Source: CAZKUN01 sp964555935 (GTDB lineage: Bacteria; Armatimonadota; Zipacnadia; Zipacnadales; VGFC01). From it: a stretch of 25,440 nt of DNA. How positions within the stretch are numbered: position 1 is the stretch's first letter; every line of letters starts with the position of its first letter. The position numbers were made by a program, and so were the translations under genes. The stretch spans positions 1 to 25,440 of the forward strand of contig CAZKUN010000129.1 of NCBI GenBank assembly GCA_964555935.1, written 5' to 3'. This document shows positions 1 through 8,131 of the stretch, in pieces. The notes under the pieces were generated by a model. That model had not been told where the DNA came from, did no database searches, and was given only the letters and a program-made list of their open reading frames with translations.

Positions 1-51
1 GACGTGGATGAGCGGCGCCGGGGTGTCGGTGATGGATGGCTTGTCGGTCAT
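1..51 (-). CDS. 5' end of an unidentified gene, cut by window edge
   Basis: An ATG at 51-49 opens a minus-strand frame that stays open to the window edge and encodes 17 residues, MTDKPSITDTPAPLIHV. A GAAGG ribosome-binding sequence (60-64) lies 8 nt upstream. The start is 39 nt downstream of the argH stop, on the same strand, so it is probably the next gene of the carB-pyrF-pyrB-argH operon. The product cannot be identified from 17 residues. The ending would fit the start of an ABC ATPase among many other families, but this is not a call. Confidence 0.4.
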   Translation of the reverse strand, partial: MTDKPSITDTPAPLIHV

Positions 52-59
52 CGGATGTG

Positions 60-64
60 CCTTC
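60..64 (-). promoter_or_regulatory. Ribosome-binding site for the left-edge partial gene
   Basis: GAAGG on the minus strand, 8 nt before the ATG at 51. This is the main support for that partial gene being real. Confidence 0.4.
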
Positions 65-90
65 GGTTGCGACCCCGCCGAGGCGATACG

Positions 91-1602
91 CTACAGTGCC
101 AAGTCTGCTAACGAGCCGCCGCCGAGCATGTGGGCGACGGCGCTAGCGGTTGCCACGCGGGCCGCGACGATCCGGCTTCGGTTTTCGGCGACGGTCGCCA
201 GCTCGCTCCCCACGTGCGCGGTGAGTTCGGTCCGCATGCGTGCGGCCTCCGCCGGTCCCGTGCTGCCGAGGCTACGCTGACGCTCCAGGCAGTTGAGCGG
301 ATCGAGGAAGTCCAAGTCGTCGGCCGCGGCGTCGACGTCGAACTCGGCAAGGATGTCGACGACACGATCCGTGGCGCCGAGGGTCTTCTTCTCTTCGATC
401 AGTTTGCCGACGATCGTCCCGACGATTTCGTGGCACTTACGAAACGGCAGGCCCCGGTCGCTGACAAGCCAGTTCGCCAGCTCGGTTGCGGTGGCGAAGT
501 TCTGGGCCACGAGCGCGCTCATGCGCTCTTCGCGAAGCTCCATCGTCTCGAACTGTGCCGCAACGGCCTGAAGGGTCATCAGCGCCAGATCGAGCGCGCG
601 CCAGAGAGGCGGCTTGTCCTCCTGGATATCGCGGTTGTAGCCGCTGAGCAGCGCCTTCATCATAGTCAACGCCTGGATGAGGCATCCGTACATCTCGCCC
701 GTACGAGAACGTGCCAGCTCGGCGAGGCATGGGTTCTTTTTTTGCGGCATGATCGAGCTGCCGGAAGTGAGCGCGTCGCTGATCTCGACCATGCCGAATT
801 CGTAGGTCGAGAAGACGACGAGTTCTTCGGACATGCGCGAGAGCTGGGAGTACAGAATCGATAGCACTGACAGCGCTTCGATGACGAGATCTCGCGAGCC
901 GACGGCATCGAGAGCGTGTTGCTCGACGCGGTCGAATCCAAGCAGGCGAGCGGTCATCTCGCGGTCGGTTGGGAAGCTCGTGCCGGCGAGCGCGCATGCG
1001 CCGAGAGGGCAAGCGTCGACGCGCTTGAAGACGTCAAGCAGGCGGGCATGGTCGCGCGCGAGCACGGATGCGTGACCTGTCAGCCAGAAGGCGACGCTGA
1101 TCGGTTGAGCGTGCTGCGTGTGCGTGTAGCCGGGCATCACCGCGCGCTCCTGTCCCTCGGCGCGGGCGAGGAGAACTTGCTGGAGGGCGGAGACGCCGTC
1201 AGCGACATCGAGGAGTTCAGCCCGCAGGCGCAAGCGCGAATCTGTGACGACCTGATCGTTCCGAGACCGAGCCGTGTGCATCTTGCCGCCGAACTCAGCC
1301 CCGGCTCCCTGGATGACGTGCTTCTCCAGGTTCATGTGAATGTCTTCATCCGCTGGGTTGAGTTCGAGCGTGCCCGCCTCGACTTGCTCGCGAGCTTCCT
1401 CGAGGTAGCGCAGGATCTCCCGCACCTCGTCGTCGGCCAGGATCCCCTGTTTGCCGAGCATGAGGACATGGGCCTCGCTGCCCCAGATGTCCTCGGCGGC
1501 CATGCGAGCGTCCGTGTCGACGCTCTGGGAGTAGTTGACGAAGATGGCGTCAGGTTCTGAGCTGAACCGTCCGCCCCATAGTTTCGTGCTCTTGTCAGAC
1601 AT
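91..1602 (-). CDS. argH: Argininosuccinate lyase
   Basis: Cleaves argininosuccinate to arginine and fumarate, the last step of arginine synthesis, in the cytoplasm. The protein is 503 residues. It carries the fumarase/aspartase-superfamily signature GSSIMPQKKNP, whose serine is the catalytic base in the family. The N-terminal KLWGGRF is typical, as are the SRNDQV and PGYTHTQHAQP segments of the active site. It is somewhat longer than the usual 460 or so residues, mostly because of an alanine-rich C-terminal tail. The ATG at 1602 is preceded by GGAGAG seven nucleotides upstream. It lies 103 nt downstream of pyrB on the same strand and is probably the fifth gene of the operon. Its placement beside carB fits, because carbamoyl phosphate feeds both arginine and pyrimidine synthesis. 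Confidence 0.97.
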   Translation of the reverse strand: MSDKSTKLWGGRFSSEPDAIFVNYSQSVDTDARMAAEDIWGSEAHVLMLGKQGILADDEVREILRYLEEAREQVEAGTLELNPADEDIHMNLEKHVIQGAGAEFGGKMHTARSRNDQVVTDSRLRLRAELLDVADGVSALQQVLLARAEGQERAVMPGYTHTQHAQPISVAFWLTGHASVLARDHARLLDVFKRVDACPLGACALAGTSFPTDREMTARLLGFDRVEQHALDAVGSRDLVIEALSVLSILYSQLSRMSEELVVFSTYEFGMVEISDALTSGSSIMPQKKNPCLAELARSRTGEMYGCLIQALTMMKALLSGYNRDIQEDKPPLWRALDLALMTLQAVAAQFETMELREERMSALVAQNFATATELANWLVSDRGLPFRKCHEIVGTIVGKLIEEKKTLGATDRVVDILAEFDVDAAADDLDFLDPLNCLERQRSLGSTGPAEAARMRTELTAHVGSELATVAENRSRIVAARVATASAVAHMLGGGSLADLAL

Positions 1603-1630
1603 CGGTTAGCTCTCCGTGGCTCGTCCCGTG

Positions 1631-1642
1631 GGCCTTCGGGCC
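1631..1642. other. Small GGCC-TTCG-GGCC hairpin between pyrB and argH
   Basis: GGCCTTCGGGCC folds into a four-base-pair stem closed by a UUCG tetraloop when read on the plus strand. On the transcribed minus strand it reads GGCC-CGAA-GGCC. It has no T-run, so it is not a classical terminator. It could be an mRNA-stability or processing hairpin between the pyrB and argH cistrons. Confidence 0.3.
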
Positions 1643-1674
1643 GGATACTTGCGGTCGCGTCTCCGACGCGGTCC

Positions 1675-1695
1675 TCGTATTCAGCCCCTCCGAAC
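1675..1695 (-). repeat. Copy A of a 21-nt intergenic repeat
   Basis: This 21-nt stretch between pyrB and argH matches 3784-3804, between carB and pyrF, at 18 of 21 positions in the same orientation. The shared core is ATTCRGCCCCTCCGRAC as read on the plus strand. Both copies lie in gaps of about 105 nt within the same operon, so they may be a genome-wide intergenic repeat or a shared leader element. Confidence 0.4.
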
Positions 1696-1705
1696 GGCAA
1701 ACGTA

Positions 1706-2827
1706 TCAGGCGACGGGGCGTTCGCAGTAGGCGCAGACCGTCTGGCCGAGAGACGCCTGGAATTCGGGCGTGGCGTTCGGTTCCATGTTCGTGACGCAGC
1801 GGTCGTTGTTGCACTCGTCGCGAACGTCGACGGCCGGCTCGACGGTCGGAAGCGGCCGGTCAGTGACATCGGTTGCCGGAAGATCCTGAAGGCCGAGGAG
1901 AGCCGAGATGAGCGCCATGCGGACCGGGACGCCGCCATCCGCTTGCTCGAAGTAGACCGCGCGCGGATCGTCGTCGATTTCCGGATTGATTTCATCGACG
2001 CGCGGGAGCGGGTGCATGACAAGCATGTCAGCGGGCGCTCTCGCCATCAGTTCTGCGTCTACCGCATACGTCCCGTCGACGTCGACATGCCCGCCCGCGT
2101 CTTCGAAGCGCTCGGTCTGAACCCGCGTGACGTAGACGGCATCGAGGGTCGACAGGACCGCATCGATGTCGCGGACCTGTTCGGGCTCAGAGCTGGCGAT
2201 GTGCGAAACGCGGGCGATGATCGGTTCCGGCATGCGGAGCTGGTCGGGCGCGATGCATACGACCGTCGCGCCGAGTCTCGCAAGCGTCGGAGCGAGCGAG
2301 TGAACCGTGCGGCCGTGCTTCAGATCCCCCAGCAGACCGATGGTGAGGCCGTCGATGGCGCCCTTCTTGCGCTGCAGCAGGAAGAGATCGGTGAGCGTCT
2401 GCGTCGGGTGTTCGTGCGCGCCGTCGCCGCCGTTGATGAGCGGCACGGTAGCGGTCCGCGCAGCCAAGCGCGCGGCCCCCTCGAGCGGGTGACGCACCAC
2501 GAGGACGTCGGCGTAACCGGAGCAGACTCGCGCCGTGTCGACGAGGGTCTCGCCCTTTGCGGCTGAGGTGCTGGCCGAGCCCGCAAAGCCGATGACTTGC
2601 CCGCCGAGCCGGAGCATGGCCGACTCGAACGAGAGGCGCGTGCGGGTACTGGGCTCGTAGAACAGCGCGCCGAGAATGCGGTCGAGCGGCGCGACGGGCG
2701 TGGCCATGCCCTGGCACCCGAAGCCGATGGCCTCAGCCATCTGCTCGGCGAGCGTGAGCAGCCCGATGAGTTCTTGGCCCGTGAGTTCGTCCGTCGAGAT
2801 GAGACTGCGTCCCGCCAGCGAGAGCAT
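1706..2827 (-). CDS. pyrB: Aspartate carbamoyltransferase with a PyrI-like zinc tail
   Basis: Joins carbamoyl phosphate and aspartate to give carbamoylaspartate, the committed step of pyrimidine synthesis. The catalytic chain spans about residues 1-318 and shows the carbamoyl-phosphate loop FYEPSTRTRLSFE, HPTQ, HPLPR and the C-terminal DPRAVYFEQ. A linker of about 20 residues follows. Then comes a tail with Cys339, Cys344, Cys365 and Cys368 (C-x4-C-x20-C-x2-C, nucleotides 1709-1813). Its spacing and flanking residues (C..., MEPN, CAYCE) closely resemble the zinc domain of PyrI, the separate regulatory chain of enterobacterial ATCase. The nucleotide-binding allosteric domain of PyrI is absent. 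Its ATG shares one base with the pyrF stop (TGATG), and GGAGG sits about 10 nt upstream. Translational coupling to pyrF is likely. Confidence 0.95.
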   Translation of the reverse strand: MLSLAGRSLISTDELTGQELIGLLTLAEQMAEAIGFGCQGMATPVAPLDRILGALFYEPSTRTRLSFESAMLRLGGQVIGFAGSASTSAAKGETLVDTARVCSGYADVLVVRHPLEGAARLAARTATVPLINGGDGAHEHPTQTLTDLFLLQRKKGAIDGLTIGLLGDLKHGRTVHSLAPTLARLGATVVCIAPDQLRMPEPIIARVSHIASSEPEQVRDIDAVLSTLDAVYVTRVQTERFEDAGGHVDVDGTYAVDAELMARAPADMLVMHPLPRVDEINPEIDDDPRAVYFEQADGGVPVRMALISALLGLQDLPATDVTDRPLPTVEPAVDVRDECNNDRCVTNMEPNATPEFQASLGQTVCAYCERPVA

Positions 2828-3735
2828 CAGTTCTTCGCCTCCCGTGCTGTTTCAATAGCTTCTTGCATCTCCCGAGCGGCCGTCGCGGCGGCATCGGCGT
2901 AACAGGTTGCGTCGGGGTTCTTCTCGAACGCGTATAGAATTCCGCTGGATGAGTTCACGACGGCACCGAGCCCATCTCGATCGAAGCCACCCACGACATC
3001 GTCGGCCGTGCCGCCTTGGGTCCCGTAGCCTGGCACGAGGAACCAGGTGCGCGGCATCGCCTCGCGGAGTTGCTCCAGTTCGGCTGGGAAGGTGGCCCCC
3101 ACGACGGCGCCGACGTCGCTGTAGCCACACTCGCCGAGGCAGTCGCTGCCCCACTCTTCCACCAGCGATCCAACGTGTTCATGAACGCGGCGGCCGTCGC
3201 TGAGCGTGAGGCTCTGGACCTCGACGGACGACCGGTTGGATGTCTTCACCAGCGCGAAGACGCCGCGCCCGTGCTTGCGGCCTTCATTGGTGAAAGGCCT
3301 AATGCCATCAGAGCCGAGATATGCGTTGACGGTCAGCGCATCGGCCGCCAGCGGGCCGTCGCCGAGATAGGCTCGAGCGTAGGCGGCGGCGGTGGATGCG
3401 ATGTCATTGCGCTTGGCGTCGAGAATGACGAACAGGCCCATCTCGGTCGCCCGCGCGATGGTCTTGCGGAGCGTCTCGGCGCCAGCGGGTCCCCAGATTT
3501 CGTAGAACGCGCTCTGTGGCTTCACCACACCGCAGTACGGCCTAACGGCATCGAGGATTCGTTGGTTGAATTCCCAGATTGCGTCGGCCGCCACGTCGGG
3601 ATCCGATTCGAGCGCGTCGGCGGGCCTGTCAAGAGCATTGGCGATGCGACTGACGACGGGGTCAATCCCAACGCAGACGCGACTGCTCTTTCCGGTGACC
3701 GCCTCGGCAAGTCGATCGGCGAAGTGGTTGATCAT
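2827..3735 (-). CDS. pyrF: Orotidine 5'-phosphate decarboxylase, type 2
   Basis: Decarboxylates OMP to UMP, the last step of de novo pyrimidine synthesis. The protein is 302 residues from the chosen start. It contains the type 2 OMP decarboxylase catalytic stretch DAKRNDIASTA, with its conserved Asp-Lys pair. It also has the N-terminal NHFADRL and CVGIDP and a C-terminal phosphate-binding PGYGTQGG. The ATG at 3735 is preferred over an upstream GTG at 3774 because GGAG lies 8 nt before it, while the GTG has no ribosome-binding sequence and would add 13 non-family residues. The stop overlaps the pyrB ATG by one base. A 109-nt gap separates it from carB. Confidence 0.96.
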   Translation of the reverse strand: MINHFADRLAEAVTGKSSRVCVGIDPVVSRIANALDRPADALESDPDVAADAIWEFNQRILDAVRPYCGVVKPQSAFYEIWGPAGAETLRKTIARATEMGLFVILDAKRNDIASTAAAYARAYLGDGPLAADALTVNAYLGSDGIRPFTNEGRKHGRGVFALVKTSNRSSVEVQSLTLSDGRRVHEHVGSLVEEWGSDCLGECGYSDVGAVVGATFPAELEQLREAMPRTWFLVPGYGTQGGTADDVVGGFDRDGLGAVVNSSSGILYAFEKNPDATCYADAAATAAREMQEAIETAREAKN

Positions 3736-3742
3736 GGTGAGG

Positions 3743-3747
3743 TCTCC
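3743..3747 (-). promoter_or_regulatory. Ribosome-binding site fixing the pyrF start
   Basis: GGAGA on the minus strand, about 7-8 nt before the ATG at 3735. This favours the internal ATG over the longer GTG frame beginning at 3774. Confidence 0.6.
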
Positions 3748-3783
3748 GAGGAGCGGGCCGGGCACTTCGATCACTGCGTGATT

Positions 3784-3804
3784 TCGGATTCGGCCCCTCC
3801 GGAC
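3784..3804 (-). repeat. Copy B of a 21-nt intergenic repeat
   Basis: Matches 1675-1695 at 18 of 21 positions in the same orientation. It lies in the carB-pyrF gap, close to the GGGGC hairpin at 3829-3842. Confidence 0.4.
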
Positions 3805-3828
3805 GGCGGACGGGACGGCAACGGCGTC

Positions 3829-3842
3829 GGGGCTGAAGCCCC
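3829..3842. other. GGGGC-TGAA-GCCCC hairpin after carB
   Basis: A perfect five-base-pair stem with a four-base loop, starting just 3 nt downstream of the carB stop. It lacks a T-run. It may be a 3' stabilising or attenuating hairpin within the operon, and it need not end transcription. Confidence 0.35.
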
Positions 3843-3844
3843 TC

Positions 3845-6800
3845 TTACGGGGTGTCGAGGTCGATGAGGCTGGTTTCGATCTCGCGGTGGTATTCCTGGA
3901 GCGGGACGACGCTCAGCTCCGCGCGGCGCAGCGCCTCAATGCCCATGACCGCCGCCGCCGCGCCGGCGATTGTGGTGATGCAGGGCACGTTGTATCTGAT
4001 GACCTCGCGGCGGATGACCGCCTGGTCTTCCTGAGGTCCGGTACCGGTTGGCGTGTTGATGACAAGTTGGATCTTGTAGTCTGCCAGCAGGTCGATGGCA
4101 TTTGCGCCGCGGGAATCGCCCAGGCGGTAGACGATCTCAACGGGCACGCCGACGCGACTCAGCATGCGCGCGGTGCCAGGCGTGGCGTAGATCTTGAAGC
4201 CCATGTCATGCAGCCGCTTGGCGGGGAAGATAATCGCGCGTTTGTCGGCTGGCTTGACGCTAATGAACACGCTGCCGCGGCTCGGGAGTTCGTGCTTGGC
4301 TGCGATGAATGCTTTGGCGAATGCGGCCCCGAAGTCGTGGTCGATCCCCATAACCTCGCCCGTACTCTTCATCTCAGGTCCGAGCAGCGTGTCGACGCCG
4401 GTGAAGCGCTCAAACGGGAAGACCGGGCATTTGATCGAGACATACGGGGGCTCGATCTCCTTCGTGAAGCCAACTTCCTCGAGGGTCTTGCCGGCCATTA
4501 CGCGTGCGGCGAGTTTGGCCAGCGGGACGCCGATCGCCTTGCTGACGAATGGCACCGTGCGCGATGCTCGCGGGTTGACCTCGAGGACGTAGAGTTCGTC
4601 ACCCTTGCTCGCGTACTGGATGTTGAGCAGGCCGACGACGTTGAGTTCCATTGCCAGGGAGTGGGTGGCGGAGCGGATGCGGTCGAGTTCACGCTCCGAC
4701 AGACTGTAGGCGGGGAGGGCGCAGGAGCTGTCGCCGGAATGGATCCCGGCCTCCTCGATATGCTCCATGATTCCGCCGATGACGCACTGCTCGCCGTCGG
4801 CGATCGCATCGACGTCGATCTCGACCGCGTCCTCCAGGAACTTGTCGATGAGGATTGGTCTGCCCGGCGCTGTGCGAACAGCCTCATTCATGTAGCGCTC
4901 AAGCGAGGCTTTTTCGTAGGCGATCTGCATGGCGCGCCCGCCCAGCACGAACGACGGCCGGACGACGACGGGATAGCCGATATCCTCGGCGAGCTGCAGC
5001 GCTTCGTCGGCGTTCATGGCCGTTGCGTTATCCGGCTGGAGAAGGCCGAGCTTCTCTAACGCTTCCTTGAACTGCTGGCGGTCCTCGGCGCGATCGATGC
5101 TGTCGACGGATGTGCCGATGATGTTGACGCCCGCGTCGGCGAGCCCGCGCGCGAGGTTGAGCGGCGTCTGCCCGCCGAACTGGACAACTACGCCCTCGGG
5201 GTGCTCTTTCTCACAGATGTTGAGGACGTCTTCGAGCGTGAGGGGCTCAAAGTAGAGCTTGTCGGACGTGTCGTAGTCAGTGCTGACCGTCTCCGGGTTG
5301 CTGTTGACCATGATGGTCTCGAACCCGTCTTCCTTGAGCGCGAAGGCGGCATGGACGCAGCAGTAGTCGAATTCGATCCCCTGGCCTATGCGGTTTGGGC
5401 CGCCGCCGAGGATCATGATGTTCTTCTTGCCGGATGAGCGGAACTCGTCTTCGCGCTCGTAGGTGCAGTAGTAATAGGGCGTGTGGGCCTCAAACTCCGC
5501 AGCGCAAGTATCGACGAGTTTGACCGACGGGCGGATGCCCATCTCGCCGCGGAGATTACGGACGAACAACTCTTCGTTCTTCGTGAGCGCGCCGATCTGG
5601 ATGTCGGAGAAGCCGTAGCGCTTGGCGCGCAACATCAGGTCCTCGGAGATCTCGGCCGGCGCATCCGAGTTGTCGCCGTCGTCGCCCGCTTGACGGTCGG
5701 GACGCAGGTCCGCGATCTCGTCCTGCATCTCGATGATCTCGCGGATGTTCTCGAGGAACCAGGGATCGATGAGGGTGCGCTCGTGGAGTTCCTGCACCGA
5801 CATGCCGGCCCGCAGGGCGCCGCGGATCTGGAACAGCCGATCGGGATGAGGCTTCTCCATCCGCCGCTTCAGTTCGTCCGAGTCCATCTGATCGTAATGG
5901 CGGCCCTCGCCGTCCGCGCCGAGTCCATGACGGCCGATCTCAAGCGATCGGATGCCCTTCTGAAGCGCTTCCTTGAAGGTCCGGCCGATGGCCATGGTCT
6001 CGCCGACGGACTTCATCTGGGTCATGAGCGTCGGGTCGGCCTCGGGGAACTTGTCGAAGGGCCAGCGCGGTATTTTGACGACGCAGTAATCGATCGTCGG
6101 CTCAAAGCAAGCGGGGGTTTCGCGCGTGATGTCGTTCTGGATCTCGTCCAGCGTGTAGCCGACAGCGAGTTTAGCCGCGATCTTGGCGATCGGGAACCCG
6201 GTGGCCTTGGACGCGAGAGCGGAACTGCGGCTGACTCGCGGGTTCATCTCGATGACGACCATGCGGCCGTCCTCTGGGTTGATGGCGTACTGAATGTTGC
6301 TTCCGCCCGTGTCGACGCCGATCGCGCGCATGACCGTCAGCGAGGCATCGCGCATGACCTGGTACTCTCGGTCCGTCAGCGTCTGGGCGGGCGCGACGGT
6401 GATGGAGTCACCCGTGTGGATGCCCATCGGGTCGAGGTTCTCGATAGAGCAGACGATGACCACGTTGTCTTTGCAGTCTCGCATGACCTCGAGTTCGTAT
6501 TCCTTCCAGCCGGTGACGCTCTGCTCGACGAGGACCTCGTTCATGGGACTGTCAAGCAAGCCCTTGCCGACGACGGCCTCGAGTTCGGCCTCGTTGTCAG
6601 CCGAGCCGGCGCCCCAACCGCCGAGCGTTCCGGATGGGCGAACGATGAGGGGATAGCCGATTTCGGCGGCGATCTCCTTGGCAGCACGAACGTTGTAGGC
6701 GAAGCCGCTTTCGGGGAGGTCGAGGCCGGCGGTCTGCATGGTCTTCTTGAACAGCTCGCGGTCCTCGGCGAGCTTGATGGCCATGCGGCTGGCGCCGATC

Positions 6801-7144
6801 ATCTCGACGTTGTAGCGGGCGAGGTGTCCTTCTTCGGAGAGGGCTAGGGCGACGTTGAGGGCCGTCTGTCCGCCGATGGTCGGAAGGAGTGCGTGTGGTC
6901 GCTCGCGGGCGATGATCTTCGCGACCGTCTCGGCGTTGATGGGCTCCAGGTAAGTCGCCTCGGCCATCTCAGGGTCGGTCATGATGGTCGCTGGATTCGA
7001 GTTGGCCAAGATGACGCGGTAGCCTTCTTCGCGGAGGGCTTTACATGCCTGGACGCCCGAGTAGTCGAACTCGCAGGCCTGCCCGATGACAATAGGGCCC
7101 GAGCCTATGATCAAGATGCTCTCGATGTCAGTCCGTTTCGGCAT
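3845..7144 (-). CDS. carB: Carbamoyl phosphate synthase, large subunit
   Basis: Makes carbamoyl phosphate from bicarbonate, ammonia and two ATP. The protein is 1099 residues, close to the usual 1060-1080. It has the internal duplication expected of CarB. The first carboxyphosphate half begins with IGSGPIVIGQACEFDYSG and contains the ATP-grasp motif MNPRVSRSSALASKATG. The second carbamate half begins with GGGPNRIGQGIEFDYCC and contains VNPRASRTVPFVSKA. A C-terminal MGS-like allosteric domain includes KIYATPGTA. A short acidic insertion sits in the linker between the halves (DDGDNSD). The ATG at 7144 is chosen over one at 7165 because GGAAGGAA lies just upstream and the family sequence begins MPKR. 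No carA (glutaminase subunit) is seen in the window, so the small subunit must be encoded elsewhere or beyond the left edge. Confidence 0.97.
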   Translation of the reverse strand: MPKRTDIESILIIGSGPIVIGQACEFDYSGVQACKALREEGYRVILANSNPATIMTDPEMAEATYLEPINAETVAKIIARERPHALLPTIGGQTALNVALALSEEGHLARYNVEMIGASRMAIKLAEDRELFKKTMQTAGLDLPESGFAYNVRAAKEIAAEIGYPLIVRPSGTLGGWGAGSADNEAELEAVVGKGLLDSPMNEVLVEQSVTGWKEYELEVMRDCKDNVVIVCSIENLDPMGIHTGDSITVAPAQTLTDREYQVMRDASLTVMRAIGVDTGGSNIQYAINPEDGRMVVIEMNPRVSRSSALASKATGFPIAKIAAKLAVGYTLDEIQNDITRETPACFEPTIDYCVVKIPRWPFDKFPEADPTLMTQMKSVGETMAIGRTFKEALQKGIRSLEIGRHGLGADGEGRHYDQMDSDELKRRMEKPHPDRLFQIRGALRAGMSVQELHERTLIDPWFLENIREIIEMQDEIADLRPDRQAGDDGDNSDAPAEISEDLMLRAKRYGFSDIQIGALTKNEELFVRNLRGEMGIRPSVKLVDTCAAEFEAHTPYYYCTYEREDEFRSSGKKNIMILGGGPNRIGQGIEFDYCCVHAAFALKEDGFETIMVNSNPETVSTDYDTSDKLYFEPLTLEDVLNICEKEHPEGVVVQFGGQTPLNLARGLADAGVNIIGTSVDSIDRAEDRQQFKEALEKLGLLQPDNATAMNADEALQLAEDIGYPVVVRPSFVLGGRAMQIAYEKASLERYMNEAVRTAPGRPILIDKFLEDAVEIDVDAIADGEQCVIGGIMEHIEEAGIHSGDSSCALPAYSLSERELDRIRSATHSLAMELNVVGLLNIQYASKGDELYVLEVNPRASRTVPFVSKAIGVPLAKLAARVMAGKTLEEVGFTKEIEPPYVSIKCPVFPFERFTGVDTLLGPEMKSTGEVMGIDHDFGAAFAKAFIAAKHELPSRGSVFISVKPADKRAIIFPAKRLHDMGFKIYATPGTARMLSRVGVPVEIVYRLGDSRGANAIDLLADYKIQLVINTPTGTGPQEDQAVIRREVIRYNVPCITTIAGAAAAVMGIEALRRAELSVVPLQEYHREIETSLIDLDTP

Positions 7145-7148
7145 GCCG

Positions 7149-7156
7149 TTCCTTCC
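7149..7156 (-). promoter_or_regulatory. Strong ribosome-binding site for carB
   Basis: GGAAGGAA on the minus strand, about 6 nt from the ATG at 7144 counting from the GGAAGG core. It sets the start of carB and rules out the upstream in-frame ATG at 7165. Confidence 0.7.
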
Positions 7157-7192
7157 ACAGACCACGACGGTAATCTGGTACGTGCTTCCGCG

Positions 7193-8113
7193 CTAACCGT
7201 CTACAGTGCAGGCGACGCCGGCGGCGCGAACGGCCTCGCCGAGCGCGTCCATCTCTTCGTCGGCGGGCGGTTCGAGCCCGGTGGTCGGGCACTCGATACC
7301 CATGCTGGCGTATTTGCCTTCGCCCAGACCGTGGTAGCGCAGCAACTCGACTTCCTTGACGGCGGGTAAACTGTCAGCGAGCTTGCCGAGTTGGGTCATG
7401 TGTTCGATGCCGTCGTTGTAGCCGGCGACGACGGGCACGCGGATGTGGATGGGCACGTCGCCCTGCCCCAGCCGCTTCAGATTCTCAATAATCCGCTCGT
7501 TCGACCGACCGGCTCCGTCTCGATGGCGCTCGCTATCGAGGTGCTTCACGTCATACAGGAACAGATCGGTGACCTCGGCGGCGCTCTCGAGGACTTCCCA
7601 CCGAACGTCGCCGGAGGTATCGACGCACGTGTGCAAGCCGCGAGCCTTGGCTTCGCGCAGCAATGCGAGAGCGAACTCGGGCTGAGACAGCGGCTCGCCG
7701 CCGGAGATCGTCATTCCGCCGCCGGAGTTCTCGTAGAAGAGGCGATCCTTCTCTACCTCCTCGATGGCCTCGGCGACCGTGATCTCCCTGCCATGCAGCA
7801 CGAGGGCTTCGGCGTAGCAGACGTTGGTGCAGGTCCCGCAGTTGAGGCACATCTCCCGAGCGATCTCGTTGCCCTCGGGGCCGGGCGTGATTCCGCCCTG
7901 CGGGCAGACTTCCGTGCACTTGCCGCAGCCGATGCAGTTTCTTGGAAATTGGGCCAGCTGCGGATGGTAGGCCTGCGACTCCGGGTTGTGGCACCAGTAG
8001 CAGCTAAGAGGGCAGCCTTTGAGGAAAACTGTAGTTCTGATGCCGGGCCCATCGTGGACGGCGAACTTCTTGATATCGAAGATGGTACCTGAGATGTCGG
8101 CATCCGAAGTCAT
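7193..8113 (-). CDS. Glycyl-radical-enzyme activating enzyme (radical SAM, two ferredoxin clusters)
   Basis: A PflA-family radical SAM activase that installs the glycyl radical on a partner enzyme. The protein is 306 residues. The radical SAM cluster is Cys34-x3-Cys38-x2-Cys41 in GCPLSCYWCHNPE. An inserted ferredoxin-like domain carries two further [4Fe-4S] sites: Cys60/63/66/70 and Cys89/92/95/99. The SAM-binding GGEPL motif follows. This domain plan matches activases of enzymes such as glycerol, choline or hydroxyphenylacetate lyases, rather than the shorter PflA itself. No glycyl radical enzyme is encoded in the window. The gene leads the carB-pyrF-pyrB-argH run, with a 48-nt gap to carB. 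The ATG at 8113 has no ribosome-binding sequence, and the predicted transcription start falls on or next to it. The partner and substrate are unknown. Confidence 0.9.
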   Translation of the reverse strand: MTSDADISGTIFDIKKFAVHDGPGIRTTVFLKGCPLSCYWCHNPESQAYHPQLAQFPRNCIGCGKCTEVCPQGGITPGPEGNEIAREMCLNCGTCTNVCYAEALVLHGREITVAEAIEEVEKDRLFYENSGGGMTISGGEPLSQPEFALALLREAKARGLHTCVDTSGDVRWEVLESAAEVTDLFLYDVKHLDSERHRDGAGRSNERIIENLKRLGQGDVPIHIRVPVVAGYNDGIEHMTQLGKLADSLPAVKEVELLRYHGLGEGKYASMGIECPTTGLEPPADEEMDALGEAVRAAGVACTVDG

Positions 8114-8116
8114 ATC

Positions 8117-8131
8117 GCGGTATTTTACCGC
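8117..8131. repeat. Perfect inverted repeat covering the -10 box of the minus-strand promoter
   Basis: GCGGTA-TTT-TACCGC is a perfect six-base inverted repeat with a three-base loop. It covers the whole -10 hexamer (8122-8127) and ends 3 nt from the activase start codon. The position is suited to an operator for a repressor. No regulator gene in the window can be tied to it. Confidence 0.4.

Noticed and set aside
5483..6847. 454-residue plus-strand open frame opposite carB
   Set aside because: It is antisense to the well-supported ATP-grasp region of carB, has no family features and arises from codon bias in GC-rich DNA.
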